From Spartobacteria bacterium LR76 (lineage in GTDB: Bacteria; Verrucomicrobiota; Verrucomicrobiia; Chthoniobacterales; Terrimicrobiaceae): DNA of 64,000 nt. A program made the translations under genes and the position numbers. Location of the stretch: the NCBI GenBank assembly GCA_003054655.1, contig QAYZ01000015.1, positions 124,001-188,000 of the forward strand, in the 5' to 3' direction. The notes below the pieces were generated by a model. It was not told the origin of the DNA. It saw nothing but the letters and a program-made list of their open reading frames with translations, and made no database searches. Below are positions 15,690 through 26,092 of the stretch, piece by piece (positions within the stretch are counted from its first letter, which is position 1; each line of letters starts with the position of its first letter).

Positions 15690-17074
15690 AGATAGGAATA
15701 CCCGACGGTTGATTTCTCCTGCTTGCGGGCGAGGAAGGTGTTGACGATCTGGTCGTAGAACTGCTGGGCACCGCGATAGCCGACATGCAGCACACGCTGG
15801 CCGCCGAGGCGGTCGTGGATGGGGAATCCAGCGTGCACGAGCGGGATGTCGAGGGCGCGAGCCATGCCGTACCCCTTGCTGTTGCCAATAAGCACGTCGG
15901 GCTTGAGTTCCTTGCCCAGCGCGTCGATGTCGGCAAAATCCATATTGTCACGGACCATGCAGGTCGACGGCAATTCCGGCACGGCCACGCGGAGCGCGGT
16001 CGGGAAATGCTCCGACTTGCCGCCGCTCGCGCAGAGCACCGGCTCGACGCCGATTTCGCAAAGAAAGGACGTGAGACCGATCACCAGATCCGCCTCGCCG
16101 TAAACCACGGCCCGCTTGCCAAAGACCACCTTGTGCGCGTCGACCATGGAATCGAGCAACCGACCGCGCTCCGCCGTGATGGCCGGCGGACAGGGCCGGC
16201 CCGAGATGCGCTCCAGAGCCTGAATCATCGCCTCGGTGGCGCGCAATCCGATCGGCGTGCCGAGGTTTTCACGCACAACGCCGAATCGCTCCGCCAGATT
16301 CGTCGCGGCCGTGCGCCGAGTGAAGCGAAGCGTGTCCCCAAACTCCAGCGTTGCGCGTGCGCCGGACATCCGGCGAATCGCCTCGACGCTCGTCCCGCCC
16401 TCCGGCAGCGCCTCGTAATCCATCCACGTCGGGCCGTCCAGCGTGTCACTGTAGTCCGGCAGCATCGTGACAGGTAATCCGAAAGCTTCGACCAGTTCGC
16501 GCAGATGTCTCAGATCCGCAGTGGAGAGCATGCCAGGCAGCAGGTTCACACCCCCATGCGGATCGGGAGGCAATACGAGCTGGTCGATCAATGCCGTGAC
16601 GGCATCGTGAAATCCATCAATGTGCGATCCGCGATAGCTGGCGGTCGAGACATGCACGACCGGCGGCAGGTCCGGGATGGCGCGGCGGCAATCCAGAAGC
16701 AGAGCCGCCATGTCCTCGCCGATGGTCTCGCTCAGGCAGGTCGTAGCCACGCCGATGAGGGCGGGCTTGTATTGACGCGAGACGTTCTTGAGTCCCGCGT
16801 GCAGATTCTTCGCTCCGCCGAAAACGGCAGAGTCCTCGTTGAAATTCGACGCTGCGATGTCCATCGGCTCGCGGAAATGGCTGATGAGATACCGCCGGAT
16901 GTAGGTCGAGCAGCCCTGCGAGCCATGCAGGAAGGGAATCGCACCCTCGATACCGCGAAAGACCAGACACGCGCCGAGCGGCGTGCAGAGTTTACAAGCG
17001 TTGCGAGTCGCAGCAGTGCAGTGCGAGAGATCAGGCGCCTTCGGCTCCTCGGTGAGTGAAAATTCCTCAATCAT
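15686..17074 (-). CDS. nifN: Nitrogenase cofactor scaffold subunit NifN
   Basis: A 462-aa NifK-like subunit of the NifEN scaffold on which NifB-co is matured. It has the family stretches HGSQGCSTYIRRYLISHFRE, TTCLSETIGED and the C-terminal HAGFPIHDRLGGQR. The start at 17074 overlaps the nifE stop by 4 bases (ATGA); the longer frame to 17125 lies inside nifE. The end overlaps nifB by 4 bases. Placement directly after nifE separates it from nifK. Confidence 0.95.
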   Translation of the reverse strand: MIEEFSLTEEPKAPDLSHCTAATRNACKLCTPLGACLVFRGIEGAIPFLHGSQGCSTYIRRYLISHFREPMDIAASNFNEDSAVFGGAKNLHAGLKNVSRQYKPALIGVATTCLSETIGEDMAALLLDCRRAIPDLPPVVHVSTASYRGSHIDGFHDAVTALIDQLVLPPDPHGGVNLLPGMLSTADLRHLRELVEAFGLPVTMLPDYSDTLDGPTWMDYEALPEGGTSVEAIRRMSGARATLEFGDTLRFTRRTAATNLAERFGVVRENLGTPIGLRATEAMIQALERISGRPCPPAITAERGRLLDSMVDAHKVVFGKRAVVYGEADLVIGLTSFLCEIGVEPVLCASGGKSEHFPTALRVAVPELPSTCMVRDNMDFADIDALGKELKPDVLIGNSKGYGMARALDIPLVHAGFPIHDRLGGQRVLHVGYRGAQQFYDQIVNTFLARKQEKSTVGYSYL

Positions 17075-18447
17075 GCCGCCATCCTCTCCTGTTTGCGATT
17101 GGCGCGGCGCGGCACGTAGTTCCACACCGGGCTCATGACGGAGGCGTGCACCTCCTTGGCGAAGTTCAGCATACCTTCGAACCCGGCCAGCGCCTCCTTG
17201 CGCTCATGATTGTGGTCGCAGAAGCCGATGCCGAGCTTGTAGGCGATCGGGCGCTCCTTCACGCCGCCAATGAAGAGATCGACATCCTTCTCAAGGCAGA
17301 ACTTGGCGAGTTCGAGCGGATTGGAATCATCCACGATCACCGTGCCGGGATCGCAGAGTTCCTTGAGCTGTTCGTAATCCTGCGGGTTGCCCGTCTGCGA
17401 CCCGACGAGTACCGTCCGCATGCCGAGGCTACGGAGAGCGCGGACGAGGGAAAACGCCTTGAAAGCCCCGCCAACGTAGATGGCGGCCTTTTTGCCCTTG
17501 AGGATTTTGCGATACCGGCGCAGCTCGGGCTGGATCTTCAGGAGTTCCTGCTTCACCAGGTCGCGGGCGCGGCTTTCGATCTCGGGATCGCCGAAGACTC
17601 CGGCCGCGCCGTAGATCGCCGCCGCCGTGTCCTCGATGCCAAAGAAGGAGATGCGTTGAAAAGGGATGCCGTACTCGTCGTTGAGTCGCTTGGCCAGATG
17701 GGTCATCGAGCCGGAGCACTGGACGAGATTGAGCTTTGCACCATGGCAGCGGCGAATCTCATCCACCCGTCCATCTCCCGAGATGCAGGAGACGACCTGG
17801 ATGCCGATACGGCGGAAGTAGTCCTTCATGATCCAGGTCTCGCCGGCAATGTTGAATTCCCCGAGAAGGTTGATGCTGTGCGGCGAGATGCCGCTGATGT
17901 CTCCGGTGCCGATGAGTTTGTAAATGGCTTCGCAGGCGGCGCGATAGCCGTCCTTCTTGGTTCCGCTGAAGCCAGGGCTCTCGACCGGGATGACCGGGAT
18001 GCCTGCCTCTTTTGAAATGGTTTTGCACACCGCGTCCACGTCATCACCGATCAGCCCGGTGATGCACGTGGAGTAAACGAATGCCGCCTTGGGAGAACAC
18101 GCGGCGATCAGTTCACGGAGAGCGGCGGCGAGCTTCTTTTCCCCTCCGAAGATGACGTCTTTCTCCTGGAGATCGGTCGAGAAGCTGTTGCGATGAAGCT
18201 GCGGCCCGCTGGAGTGGGCCCCGCGAATGTCCCAGGTGTACGCGGCGCACCCGATGGGGCCGTGGACGACATGGAGGGCATCCGCTATGGGATAAAGAAC
18301 AACGCGCGACCCGCAGAAAACGCAGGCGCGCTGGCTCACCGAACCCGCCGCGCTGCGCTTGCCACAGGCGATCTCGGCCGCGCCCTCTCCCTTGCGGAAG
18401 ACCTGATTGCGGCGTTCTTCGAGGATCTCGATGTCGTCGTGCGGCAT
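17071..18447 (-). CDS. nifE: Nitrogenase cofactor scaffold subunit NifE
   Basis: A 458-aa NifD paralogue that pairs with NifN. It carries the Cys residues for the NifEN cluster in CVFCGSRVVLYPIADALHVV, HGPIGCAAYTWDIRG and YSTCITGLIGDD. The FeMo-co-site segment is diverged, as expected for a scaffold, and the C-terminal ENYxxVPRR-like end is NYVPRRANRK. It lies 35 bases after nifK and overlaps nifN by ATGA. Confidence 0.95.
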   Translation of the reverse strand: MPHDDIEILEERRNQVFRKGEGAAEIACGKRSAAGSVSQRACVFCGSRVVLYPIADALHVVHGPIGCAAYTWDIRGAHSSGPQLHRNSFSTDLQEKDVIFGGEKKLAAALRELIAACSPKAAFVYSTCITGLIGDDVDAVCKTISKEAGIPVIPVESPGFSGTKKDGYRAACEAIYKLIGTGDISGISPHSINLLGEFNIAGETWIMKDYFRRIGIQVVSCISGDGRVDEIRRCHGAKLNLVQCSGSMTHLAKRLNDEYGIPFQRISFFGIEDTAAAIYGAAGVFGDPEIESRARDLVKQELLKIQPELRRYRKILKGKKAAIYVGGAFKAFSLVRALRSLGMRTVLVGSQTGNPQDYEQLKELCDPGTVIVDDSNPLELAKFCLEKDVDLFIGGVKERPIAYKLGIGFCDHNHERKEALAGFEGMLNFAKEVHASVMSPVWNYVPRRANRKQERMAA

Positions 18448-18482
18448 GGCAGCAGGCGGGTTGGTGCTCCTTCAGATGGCTA

Positions 18483-19856
18483 TTACTGGACGAGTTCGAA
18501 CCACTCCTCGGGACAGGTGCGGTCGCGCTGGTCGAGCAGTGCGTCGCTGATCTTCTCCACGAGATGCATGGCGCCGCGATAGCCCACGGTCGGGAAGAGC
18601 CGGTGACCGACGCGGTCCAGGATCGGGAACCCGAAGCGGACGAGCGGGATATTCTCGGCGCGACCGATGTGCTTGCCGTAGGTGTTGCCCAGGATGAGCT
18701 TCACCGGATCGGCCTTGATGCGCTCGTGCAATTCGAAGAGGTCTCCCTGCTGTTTCACGATGGCATCGGGGAAACGACCGTCGAGGATCGCATTCACGCG
18801 ATTCTCAAAGGCCCGGCCCGTTGCGCCGGAGAAGATATACTTCGGCTTGAGGCCCAGCTCGATGGCAAAGCGGGTCATGGCCACCACGTGGTCGGGATCG
18901 CCAAAGATGGCAACCGGCACCTCGTGGAAGTACTGACCGATATCCTGGATCACATCCAGGAGGCGACCGCGCTCCGCGTCGATCGAGGCCGGTACATCCA
19001 CCTCGGCAATGCGGCGCAGGGCGTCGATGTAGAGATCTGTGTTGGTGAGGCCGATCGGAGCATCGAGCGCCTCGAAGGGCACTCCGCACTTGTCGTTGAG
19101 CTTCTGCGCGGCAGGATGAGCGGTGAACTCGCCGAGCGCGACCGTCTTGATGGCGTCGCCCATGCGCTTGATCGCCTCCACCGGAGTGCCACCCTTCGGG
19201 TACATCTCGTAGACACCAGTCTGGGGCAGGTCGAGGACGTCGGATGTATCCGGGCAGAGCGTGTACTTCACCCCCAGCTCGTCGGCGAGCCTCTTCAGCT
19301 CGCGCATGTCGCTGGGGTCGAGCCAGCCGGGGAAGATGTTGATCGCGTCCGTGCTCTCGCCGGTTTTCTCGGCGAGGTAGTTCACGATGCCCACACACAT
19401 GTTCGAGTAGCCGGTCACGTTGGAACCGACAAAACTCGGGGTGTTGGCGTGGATGACGGTCTTACCCTCGGGGATTTTGCCTTCCTCGCGGGCCTTCTTG
19501 ATGATGGTCGGGATGTCGTCTCCGATGACCTCGGAGAGGCAGGTGGTGTGCACCGCCACGACTTCCGGATTGTAGATCGAGAAGATGTTGATGAGCGCCT
19601 GCTGGAGGTTCGCCATGCCGCCGAACACGGAGGCACCCTCCGTGAAGGAGCTGGTGGTTGCCGCCACCGGTTCCTTGAAGTGACGCGTGAGATGGCTGCG
19701 ATGATACGCACAGCATCCCTGCGAACCGTGGCTGTGCGGCATGCAGCTATGGATGCCCAGGGCCGCGTACATGGCGCCGATCGGCTGGCATGTCTTGGCC
19801 GGGTTGATCTTCAGCGCGCTGCGCTCGCTGATAGTGGGTGTGGCTAAGTCTAACAT
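18483..19856 (-). CDS. nifK: Nitrogenase MoFe protein beta chain NifK
   Basis: A 457-aa beta subunit. The P-cluster ligands are visible: Cys23 (KTCQPIGA), Cys48 (GSQGCCAYHRSH) and Cys106 (TTCLSEVIGDD), plus the serine of TPSFVGSNVTGY. It starts only ~20 residues before the first ligand, lacking the ~50-residue N-terminal extension of Azotobacter-type NifK. That short form is typical of Group II (clostridial-like) enzymes and goes with the insertion seen in NifD. It lies 36 bases after nifD. Confidence 0.97.
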   Translation of the reverse strand: MLDLATPTISERSALKINPAKTCQPIGAMYAALGIHSCMPHSHGSQGCCAYHRSHLTRHFKEPVAATTSSFTEGASVFGGMANLQQALINIFSIYNPEVVAVHTTCLSEVIGDDIPTIIKKAREEGKIPEGKTVIHANTPSFVGSNVTGYSNMCVGIVNYLAEKTGESTDAINIFPGWLDPSDMRELKRLADELGVKYTLCPDTSDVLDLPQTGVYEMYPKGGTPVEAIKRMGDAIKTVALGEFTAHPAAQKLNDKCGVPFEALDAPIGLTNTDLYIDALRRIAEVDVPASIDAERGRLLDVIQDIGQYFHEVPVAIFGDPDHVVAMTRFAIELGLKPKYIFSGATGRAFENRVNAILDGRFPDAIVKQQGDLFELHERIKADPVKLILGNTYGKHIGRAENIPLVRFGFPILDRVGHRLFPTVGYRGAMHLVEKISDALLDQRDRTCPEEWFELVQ

Positions 19857-19892
19857 GGAATTAGGTTTCCTTAAGTGTTGAGCTGATGCCGG

Positions 19893-21560
19893 TCAGGCGG
19901 CCTTTTGTTCCTCTGCCGGAGCTTCCGTGGCTGCGGCCTTGCGATCCTTGACCCAGGGCGGCACGACGTAGCTCCAAACCTTGGTCGAGAGCATGCGGTC
20001 GATCTCCTTGTAGAAGTTGATCGCACCCGCGAAGGACGCGTAAGGTCCACCGTAGTCGTAGGAGTGGAGCTGCTTGCAGGGCACGCCCATCTTTTCGATG
20101 ATGAACTTGTCCTTGATGCCGGAGCCGATGATGTCGGGCTTCCAGGTCTTGATCAGGTGCTCCAGCTCGTGATGGCTGATGTCGTCGATGACGAGCGCAC
20201 GCTTCTTCATCTCGCGCATCATTCCGAGGTAATCGGAGAAGGCGAACCCTGCGTCGATGAGCTTCTGCTTTGCCTCGGGCGAGATGCGCGGGCGGAAGCG
20301 GGTTTCATCGGGTTCCACGTCGAGTTCCTCAATGTTGCGGCTGTCGGCGTCGACCTTGATGTTGGGCAGCACGTCGCGGCCCTCGTAGTCGTCGCGGTGA
20401 GCGAACTCATAGCCGGCAGAGACCGTCTCGATGCCGATGTCGCCAAAGAGATCCTGGTAGTGGTGGGCGCGGGAACCGCCAACGAAGATGGCGGCCTTCT
20501 TGCCCTGGTGCTTGGCCTTGATCTCGGCCTGGATCGGGCGCAGCACGGCGAGTTCCGCCGCGATGACCTCCTCGACCCGGTCCATGAGTTCCTTGTCGTC
20601 AAAGTACTTCGCAATCTTGCGAAGCGACTTGGCGGTGGAATCCGCGCCGATGAAGTTCACCTTGAACCACGGGATGCCGAATTTCGTCTCCATCATCTCC
20701 GCCATGTAGTTGATCGAGCGGTGGCACATGACCACGTTGAGATCGGCCTGATGGCAGTTGATGATTTCGTCGTAGGACACGCCGCCGCTGAGGGTGGCGA
20801 GGATCGAGATGCCGCACTTCTTCAGCAGTTCGTCGATGGCCCAGGCGTCGCCGCCGATGTTGTACTCGCCAAGGATGTTGATCTTGTACTTGGCGTCGTT
20901 GGGCGTGTCGTCGAGGCCGATCATGTGCTTGAACACACCGTTGTTGGCGATGTGGTGGCCGGCGGATTGACTGACCCCCTTGTACCCTTCGCAGGAGAAG
21001 CCAAAGACATTGATGCCGAGCTCCTCCTTGGCCTGGCGGCAGACACTGTGAATGTCATCGCCGATGAGGCCGACCGGACACGTGGCATAGACCGAGATGG
21101 CCTTGGGCTTGAAGAGCCGGTAGGCCTCGCGGATCGCCTCGGCGAGGCGCTTCTCGCCGCCGAAGACGATGTGGTCTTCCTGCATGTCGGTGGTCATGCA
21201 GTATTGCATGTAGTTCGTCTGACCCTCCGGTACGCGGGCGAGGTTGCGCCGCGTCATCCACGAGTAGTACCCGCAGCCCACGGGGCCGTGGGTGATGTGC
21301 AGGATGTCGTGGATGGGACCGATGACAACGCCCCGGCAGCCCGCATACGTACACCCGCGCTGGGTGATGATGCCCGGGATGGTGCGGGAGTTCGCACCGA
21401 TTTCCGGCGGCGTCTCGGGATCGTTCGGCACGATCTGCTTTGCGCGTTTGCGCAGGGTCTTCGAGGGCAGGCCCTTGAGCATCTGCTCGCGCAGAGCGTC
21501 AGGCGTTACGCCCTCGACTTCTTCGATGGTTCCTGTCGGGATCGTTGCTTCGGTCGACAT
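19893..21560 (-). CDS. nifD: Nitrogenase MoFe protein alpha chain NifD
   Basis: A 555-aa alpha subunit. P-cluster ligands are Cys70, Cys96 and Cys161. FeMo-co ligands are Cys279 (MCHRSINY) and His499 (LHSYDYGGPY). Gln198 and His202 (GVSQSAGHH), and Val78 at the substrate-gate position, are all conserved. An extra stretch at about residues 393-440 (GRDVLPNIKVDADSRNIEEL region) matches the ~50-residue insertion of Group II nitrogenases. No delta subunit follows, so this is the Mo rather than the V or Fe-only enzyme. It lies 9 bases after nifH, with no nifI genes between. Confidence 0.97.
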   Translation of the reverse strand: MSTEATIPTGTIEEVEGVTPDALREQMLKGLPSKTLRKRAKQIVPNDPETPPEIGANSRTIPGIITQRGCTYAGCRGVVIGPIHDILHITHGPVGCGYYSWMTRRNLARVPEGQTNYMQYCMTTDMQEDHIVFGGEKRLAEAIREAYRLFKPKAISVYATCPVGLIGDDIHSVCRQAKEELGINVFGFSCEGYKGVSQSAGHHIANNGVFKHMIGLDDTPNDAKYKINILGEYNIGGDAWAIDELLKKCGISILATLSGGVSYDEIINCHQADLNVVMCHRSINYMAEMMETKFGIPWFKVNFIGADSTAKSLRKIAKYFDDKELMDRVEEVIAAELAVLRPIQAEIKAKHQGKKAAIFVGGSRAHHYQDLFGDIGIETVSAGYEFAHRDDYEGRDVLPNIKVDADSRNIEELDVEPDETRFRPRISPEAKQKLIDAGFAFSDYLGMMREMKKRALVIDDISHHELEHLIKTWKPDIIGSGIKDKFIIEKMGVPCKQLHSYDYGGPYASFAGAINFYKEIDRMLSTKVWSYVVPPWVKDRKAAATEAPAEEQKAA

Positions 21561-21569
21561 GATGAGAGA

Positions 21570-22448
<879 letters not shown>

Positions 22449-22450
22449 TT

Positions 22451-22468
22451 AATCACACCGCGTGCCAA
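22451..22468 (-). promoter_or_regulatory. Candidate sigma-54 (-24/-12-like) promoter of nifH
   Basis: Read on the minus strand: TTGGCACGCGGTGTGATT. The -24 half TTGGCAC is perfect. At the -12 position GTGAT replaces TTGCA, so the invariant GC is GA. The implied start of transcription is about 45-50 bases before nifH ATG 22394. The presence of NifA, a GAFTGA-bearing sigma-54 activator, supports it. No TGT-N10-ACA NifA site was found in 22395-22620. Confidence 0.5.
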
Positions 22469-22572
22469 GGTCGGCCTGCTCGGCGACGCCCCGCAGCAAC
22501 ACCGCCCGGATGATTGCTAATGAATCACTTAGGAACACTGTCGTTCACTTGCGCAGCGTTAGCGCAAAATTG

Positions 22573-22598
22573 CGATTCCTACAGAAATGTAGGAATCG
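22573..22598 (-). terminator. Perfect hairpin between draG and nifH, probable draTG terminator
   Basis: CGATTCCTACA (22573-22583) and TGTAGGAATCG (22588-22598) form an 11-bp perfect stem around a 4-base centre. On the minus strand it begins 12 bases after the draG stop and is followed by CAATTTTG, a weak T tract. It would separate nifA-draT-draG transcription from nifH. A smaller hairpin, TTGCGC/GCGCAA around AGCGTTA, follows immediately. Confidence 0.55.
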
Positions 22599-22609
22599 GG
22601 AATTACGAC

Positions 22610-23554
22610 CTACGCGAATGTAGGAAGTTTCCGCAGCCGGACGAGGATCTCGTCAAGAATAGGGCGTCCGCGAAGGTGCTCACGCCATTCGGCAGGGATG
22701 CCTGTCCGTCCGAAGCGGATTCCCGCGATGCCGCCAGCGAGGCAGGCGGTCGTATCCGTGTCGTTGCCGAGAGCCACGGCGGCGATCACGACATTTCGGT
22801 AGGAATTCTCACCGCAGGCTGCCCGGGCCGAGTGCAGCGAGTCGACGACATAGCCAGTGCCGCCGGGTGTTTCGGTGGAGGCTGGCAATACAACCTCCCG
22901 CAACTCCCGCCGATGGGCGAGGCTGTTGGCGTAGAGTACATCCAGATCGGCTGCCGCGCGGTCCCAGGCATTCTCGACGCCCGCGAGCTCCCGACGCGCC
23001 CAGAGGCAATACAGGGCGCAGCACACCTGCGAGCGCGGATGCGCATGCGTGATGGCGCACTGTTCATGAGCCACGGCCACGAGGCGGGCATCGGAGCCCT
23101 CCAGGAGCAGCGCCAACGGGAGCGAACGCATCAAGCCGCCATTTCCGTTATTGCGCTCTCCGGCCAGGCCCGACTCATATGGGGTGGCCCCGGCGGAGAG
23201 ACGCCGCAAAGCTTCGCCCGTCTGGATGCCGATATCGAAGACCTTCCCATCCGCCGCGAGATACCCGCGACTGGCCCAGGCAAGAAGCTTGCGGGAAAAA
23301 TGGTAGGGGTCCCAGTCGCGTCGCTCGATCAGCGACTCCACCAGGCAGAGCGCCTGCGCGCCGTCGTCCGACCACGTGCCGCAGGGCACATGGGCGTAAC
23401 TGCGGGAAAAAGAAGGCGGGGGAAACATGTCGATGTCCTCCCTCGGAGGCAGTTCCCTGGCGTGATGAAACTCATAGGGCACGCCCACGGCGTCGCCCAC
23501 CAGCAACCCCCAAAGTCCACCCTCGATCTTCTCCAATACGCCTTCCTTCATCAA
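22610..23554 (-). CDS. draG: ADP-ribosyl-[dinitrogen reductase] hydrolase DraG
   Basis: A 314-aa glycohydrolase that removes ADP-ribose from the NifH arginine and restores nitrogenase activity. Family metal-site motifs are GLLVGDAVGVPYEF at the N-terminus, TWSDDGAQ, and ALGNDTDTTACLAGGIAG near the C-terminus, which provide the dinuclear metal ligands. Two in-frame Met codons (23554, 23551) are possible starts. It overlaps draT by ATGA and lies directly upstream of nifH on the same strand. The draT linkage makes DraG the best call over a generic family member. Confidence 0.92.
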   Translation of the reverse strand: MMKEGVLEKIEGGLWGLLVGDAVGVPYEFHHARELPPREDIDMFPPPSFSRSYAHVPCGTWSDDGAQALCLVESLIERRDWDPYHFSRKLLAWASRGYLAADGKVFDIGIQTGEALRRLSAGATPYESGLAGERNNGNGGLMRSLPLALLLEGSDARLVAVAHEQCAITHAHPRSQVCCALYCLWARRELAGVENAWDRAAADLDVLYANSLAHRRELREVVLPASTETPGGTGYVVDSLHSARAACGENSYRNVVIAAVALGNDTDTTACLAGGIAGIRFGRTGIPAEWREHLRGRPILDEILVRLRKLPTFA

Positions 23555-24348
23555 TAAAGCAGCCGCCGCACGCGGTATTCCCCGCCGATTACCAGATACT
23601 CCTGCTCGCCGCGCAGGATGCTATCCGGCAGGAGGTCGCTAAAGAAAAAGATTTTGCCCAGCGGGATGCGCGCCTCCCAGACGGTCGACCCAAACTCCCA
23701 CGCGCACTCGCGGTCGGAGGTGAAGGACGAGATGTTGTTCATGCGCACGACCGGCTCGCCGGGTACGGGGTCCGGCATTTCCTGATACCCCGCCGCATCG
23801 TACGTGCCCCGATAAAGCGTGATCCAGCGTTCGCCGGGATGGCGGCGGGCGAGTTCATACTGGCAGAATTCAAAAAGCAGATCGAGCTGCGAGTCGATGG
23901 CATTGGTGCGCGCACTGCCCTTGATGCGATCGGCCGAGTAGGCGGTGATCCGGTCCTGGTCGTCGGCCAGCGGGCCATTGTGAAACGTGGGCGGCATGCC
24001 GAGCCGGCTGTGCACCCATCCCTTCAGCACCGCGCCCTCGATGGAATTGGAATCCACCGACCAGCCGCGCAAATAACGCACGTAGCTGTTTCGCAGGCTG
24101 CTGCGGGCAGCCTTCTCGTAGTGCTCCCACTGGTGCAGGGCGAACTGCACCGAGATATACTCGTGAAAAATCTCCCCCCTCCGCGTAGCGCTCGGCTCGG
24201 CATCGAGCAGAGCAAAGAGGCGTTTGTTGTCCTCCCGCACACGGCCGATGTGCAAGGCGGTGGGATCATCCTGGAAATCCACCGACGCGATGGCCCAGGG
24301 CGGACGGTTGCAGAGAGAGAAGACGTTGAGATGGGGGGGAACGGACAC
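23551..24348 (-). CDS. draT: NAD(+)-dinitrogen-reductase ADP-ribosyltransferase DraT
   Basis: A 265-aa protein that inactivates NifH by transferring ADP-ribose from NAD to its Arg97 when nitrogen or energy status changes. Characteristic stretches include SNSIEGAVLKGWVHSRLGMP, WITLYRGTYDA (NAD-site Arg) and ISSFTSDRECAWEFGSTVWE, with an EQEYLVIGGEYRV end. Its stop overlaps draG and it begins 12 bases after nifA, so activation and shut-off components are co-transcribed. Confidence 0.94.
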   Translation of the reverse strand: MSVPPHLNVFSLCNRPPWAIASVDFQDDPTALHIGRVREDNKRLFALLDAEPSATRRGEIFHEYISVQFALHQWEHYEKAARSSLRNSYVRYLRGWSVDSNSIEGAVLKGWVHSRLGMPPTFHNGPLADDQDRITAYSADRIKGSARTNAIDSQLDLLFEFCQYELARRHPGERWITLYRGTYDAAGYQEMPDPVPGEPVVRMNNISSFTSDRECAWEFGSTVWEARIPLGKIFFFSDLLPDSILRGEQEYLVIGGEYRVRRLLY

Positions 24349-24360
24349 GGCAGGAAAGAC

Positions 24361-26025
24361 TTATGGACGAAAACCTCGCGGATCTATGCCGTATTTTTTG
24401 ACACGCAATCCCACCACCCTCTCGGTGAGCCCGAGATGCCGGGCGACGGCAGCCATGTTGCCTTTGTGTGTCTTGAGCGCTTCGATGAGAAACTCGCGCT
24501 CCACGCCGTGGATCGCCGCTTTCATCTTCGACTCCTCGACCGGCTGACTGGACTCGGGCACCTGCAGCGTGGGCGGCAGGTGCCAGCCATGGATCACATC
24601 CTCGGTGGCAAGCAGGGTGGCTCGCTCGATGCAATTCTCAAGTTCGCGCACATTGCCCGGCCAATGGTAGCTCATGAGCATGTCGATGGCCGAGGTGGAT
24701 ATCCGTTTGATGCTCTTGCCGTTGGCGATGCTGTACTTCTCGACGAAGAAATCGGCGAGCTGCAGGATATCCGTCTTTCGCTCCCGCAGCGACGGCACGT
24801 AGATCGGGAATACATTCAGGCGGTAATACAAGTCCTCGCGAAACCGCCCCTGCTCAACGAACTCCTCCAGCGAGCGGTTCGTCGCAGCGATCACGCGTAC
24901 GTCACAGCGCAGCGTCTCGGTCCCCCCCACCCGCTCAAACTCCTTTTCCTGCAGGATGCGAAGCAGCTTGGCCTGGGTCTGGAGCGGCAGTTCGCCCACC
25001 TCGTCGAGGAAGATCGTTCCGCGATGGGCCAGCTCAAATCGCCCCTTGCGCATGGCGATGGCTCCGGTGAAGGCCCCCCGCTCATGGCCAAACAGCTCGC
25101 TCTCCACGATGCTCTCTGGCAGCGCGGCGCAGTTGATCTTCACGAAGGGCTTGCCCACGCGCGGGCTGCGCTCATGCACGGCATGCGCGACGAGTTCCTT
25201 GCCCACTCCGCTCTCACCGCGGATCAGCACCGTAGTGTTGCTCGCCGCCACCTGCTCGATCGAGTGGTAGACGGTCTGCATGACTCGCGAGTTTCCGATG
25301 ATGTTGTCGGGACGGAAGTGGCGCTTAAGCTGCTCCTGGAGTCGCTCATTCTCCTGGCGAAAATAATCGATCTGCTCGTGGGCGCGCTGCCGTTGTTTCA
25401 CGGCCTGGGCGATCATCTGCGCAATGAGCGTAAGCAGACGCAGATCGGCCTGCAGGGAAACGACCGTCTTGCTGCGGCTGATCACGCTGAGCGTACCGAG
25501 GATCTCATTGGCCCGCGCCACCGGCACACAGATGAAGGCCCCCCGGCCCTGCGAGAGCACTCTCCAGTCCACGGTCGGGATCGCCGACCCGTGCACCACA
25601 TGCATGGGCCTGGCGATGTCGGGAATGATCTCGGCCTCGCCCTTCTCGATCACCCGGGCAACGATCTGGTTGAAGCGTTCCGCCTCGTTGCTCGCTATTC
25701 CCCGGGGCACCTCCTGCACCGCCTCGACATGAGCCTCGTTAATGGCACGGTTCAGAATGCGCAAGGTGCCGTTTTGCAGGCCGATCGACTCGGATATCTC
25801 ATGCAGCAATCCGCTCAGGACGTCCTGGAGTTCCCCCCCCTCCTGCAACGTCCGAGCGATGTCAAAAAGGATCTTCAACTCCTGAATGACGCGGCATAAA
25901 GGAGCTGGCAGGTTTGCCAGATCGGCGTTCGAGGGGGGCATCTGCGCGAAGTCGCAGCCCGGACAGCCGTCAGCAATGTCGTTGTAGTCAATGATCGAGC
26001 GATCCGGCCCGATATCCTTATTCAC
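24361..26025 (-). CDS. nifA: Nif-specific sigma-54 activator NifA
   Basis: A 554-aa regulator. The N-terminal tail has a CPGC pair (DGCPGCDFAQ). A GAF domain spans about residues 50-200. The AAA+ domain has Walker A GESGVGKE and the sigma-54-contacting GAFTGA loop. A Fis-type helix-turn-helix ends the protein (NMAAVARHLGLTERVVGLRV). It would activate the nifH promoter and perhaps its own operon. I see no Cys-rich interdomain linker of the oxygen-sensing NifA type. It is first of nifA-draT-draG, with an 11-bp inverted repeat 68-107 bases upstream. Confidence 0.94.
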   Translation of the reverse strand: MNKDIGPDRSIIDYNDIADGCPGCDFAQMPPSNADLANLPAPLCRVIQELKILFDIARTLQEGGELQDVLSGLLHEISESIGLQNGTLRILNRAINEAHVEAVQEVPRGIASNEAERFNQIVARVIEKGEAEIIPDIARPMHVVHGSAIPTVDWRVLSQGRGAFICVPVARANEILGTLSVISRSKTVVSLQADLRLLTLIAQMIAQAVKQRQRAHEQIDYFRQENERLQEQLKRHFRPDNIIGNSRVMQTVYHSIEQVAASNTTVLIRGESGVGKELVAHAVHERSPRVGKPFVKINCAALPESIVESELFGHERGAFTGAIAMRKGRFELAHRGTIFLDEVGELPLQTQAKLLRILQEKEFERVGGTETLRCDVRVIAATNRSLEEFVEQGRFREDLYYRLNVFPIYVPSLRERKTDILQLADFFVEKYSIANGKSIKRISTSAIDMLMSYHWPGNVRELENCIERATLLATEDVIHGWHLPPTLQVPESSQPVEESKMKAAIHGVEREFLIEALKTHKGNMAAVARHLGLTERVVGLRVKKYGIDPRGFRP

Positions 26026-26092
26026 GGTGATCTACCAAAGCATGATTTGCGCCATGAGCCAACCGAGACGGGGCGCTCCCCTCGGGAACTTT

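Noticed and set aside
14391-15695. 434-codon plus-strand open frame opposite nifB
   Set aside because: Covers the same bases as a clear radical-SAM NifB; no plausible protein features.
23179-25899. 906-codon plus-strand open frame opposite draG, draT and nifA
   Set aside because: The minus strand carries three clear family proteins with overlapping starts and stops; the plus frame is Arg/His/Pro-rich without recognisable domains.
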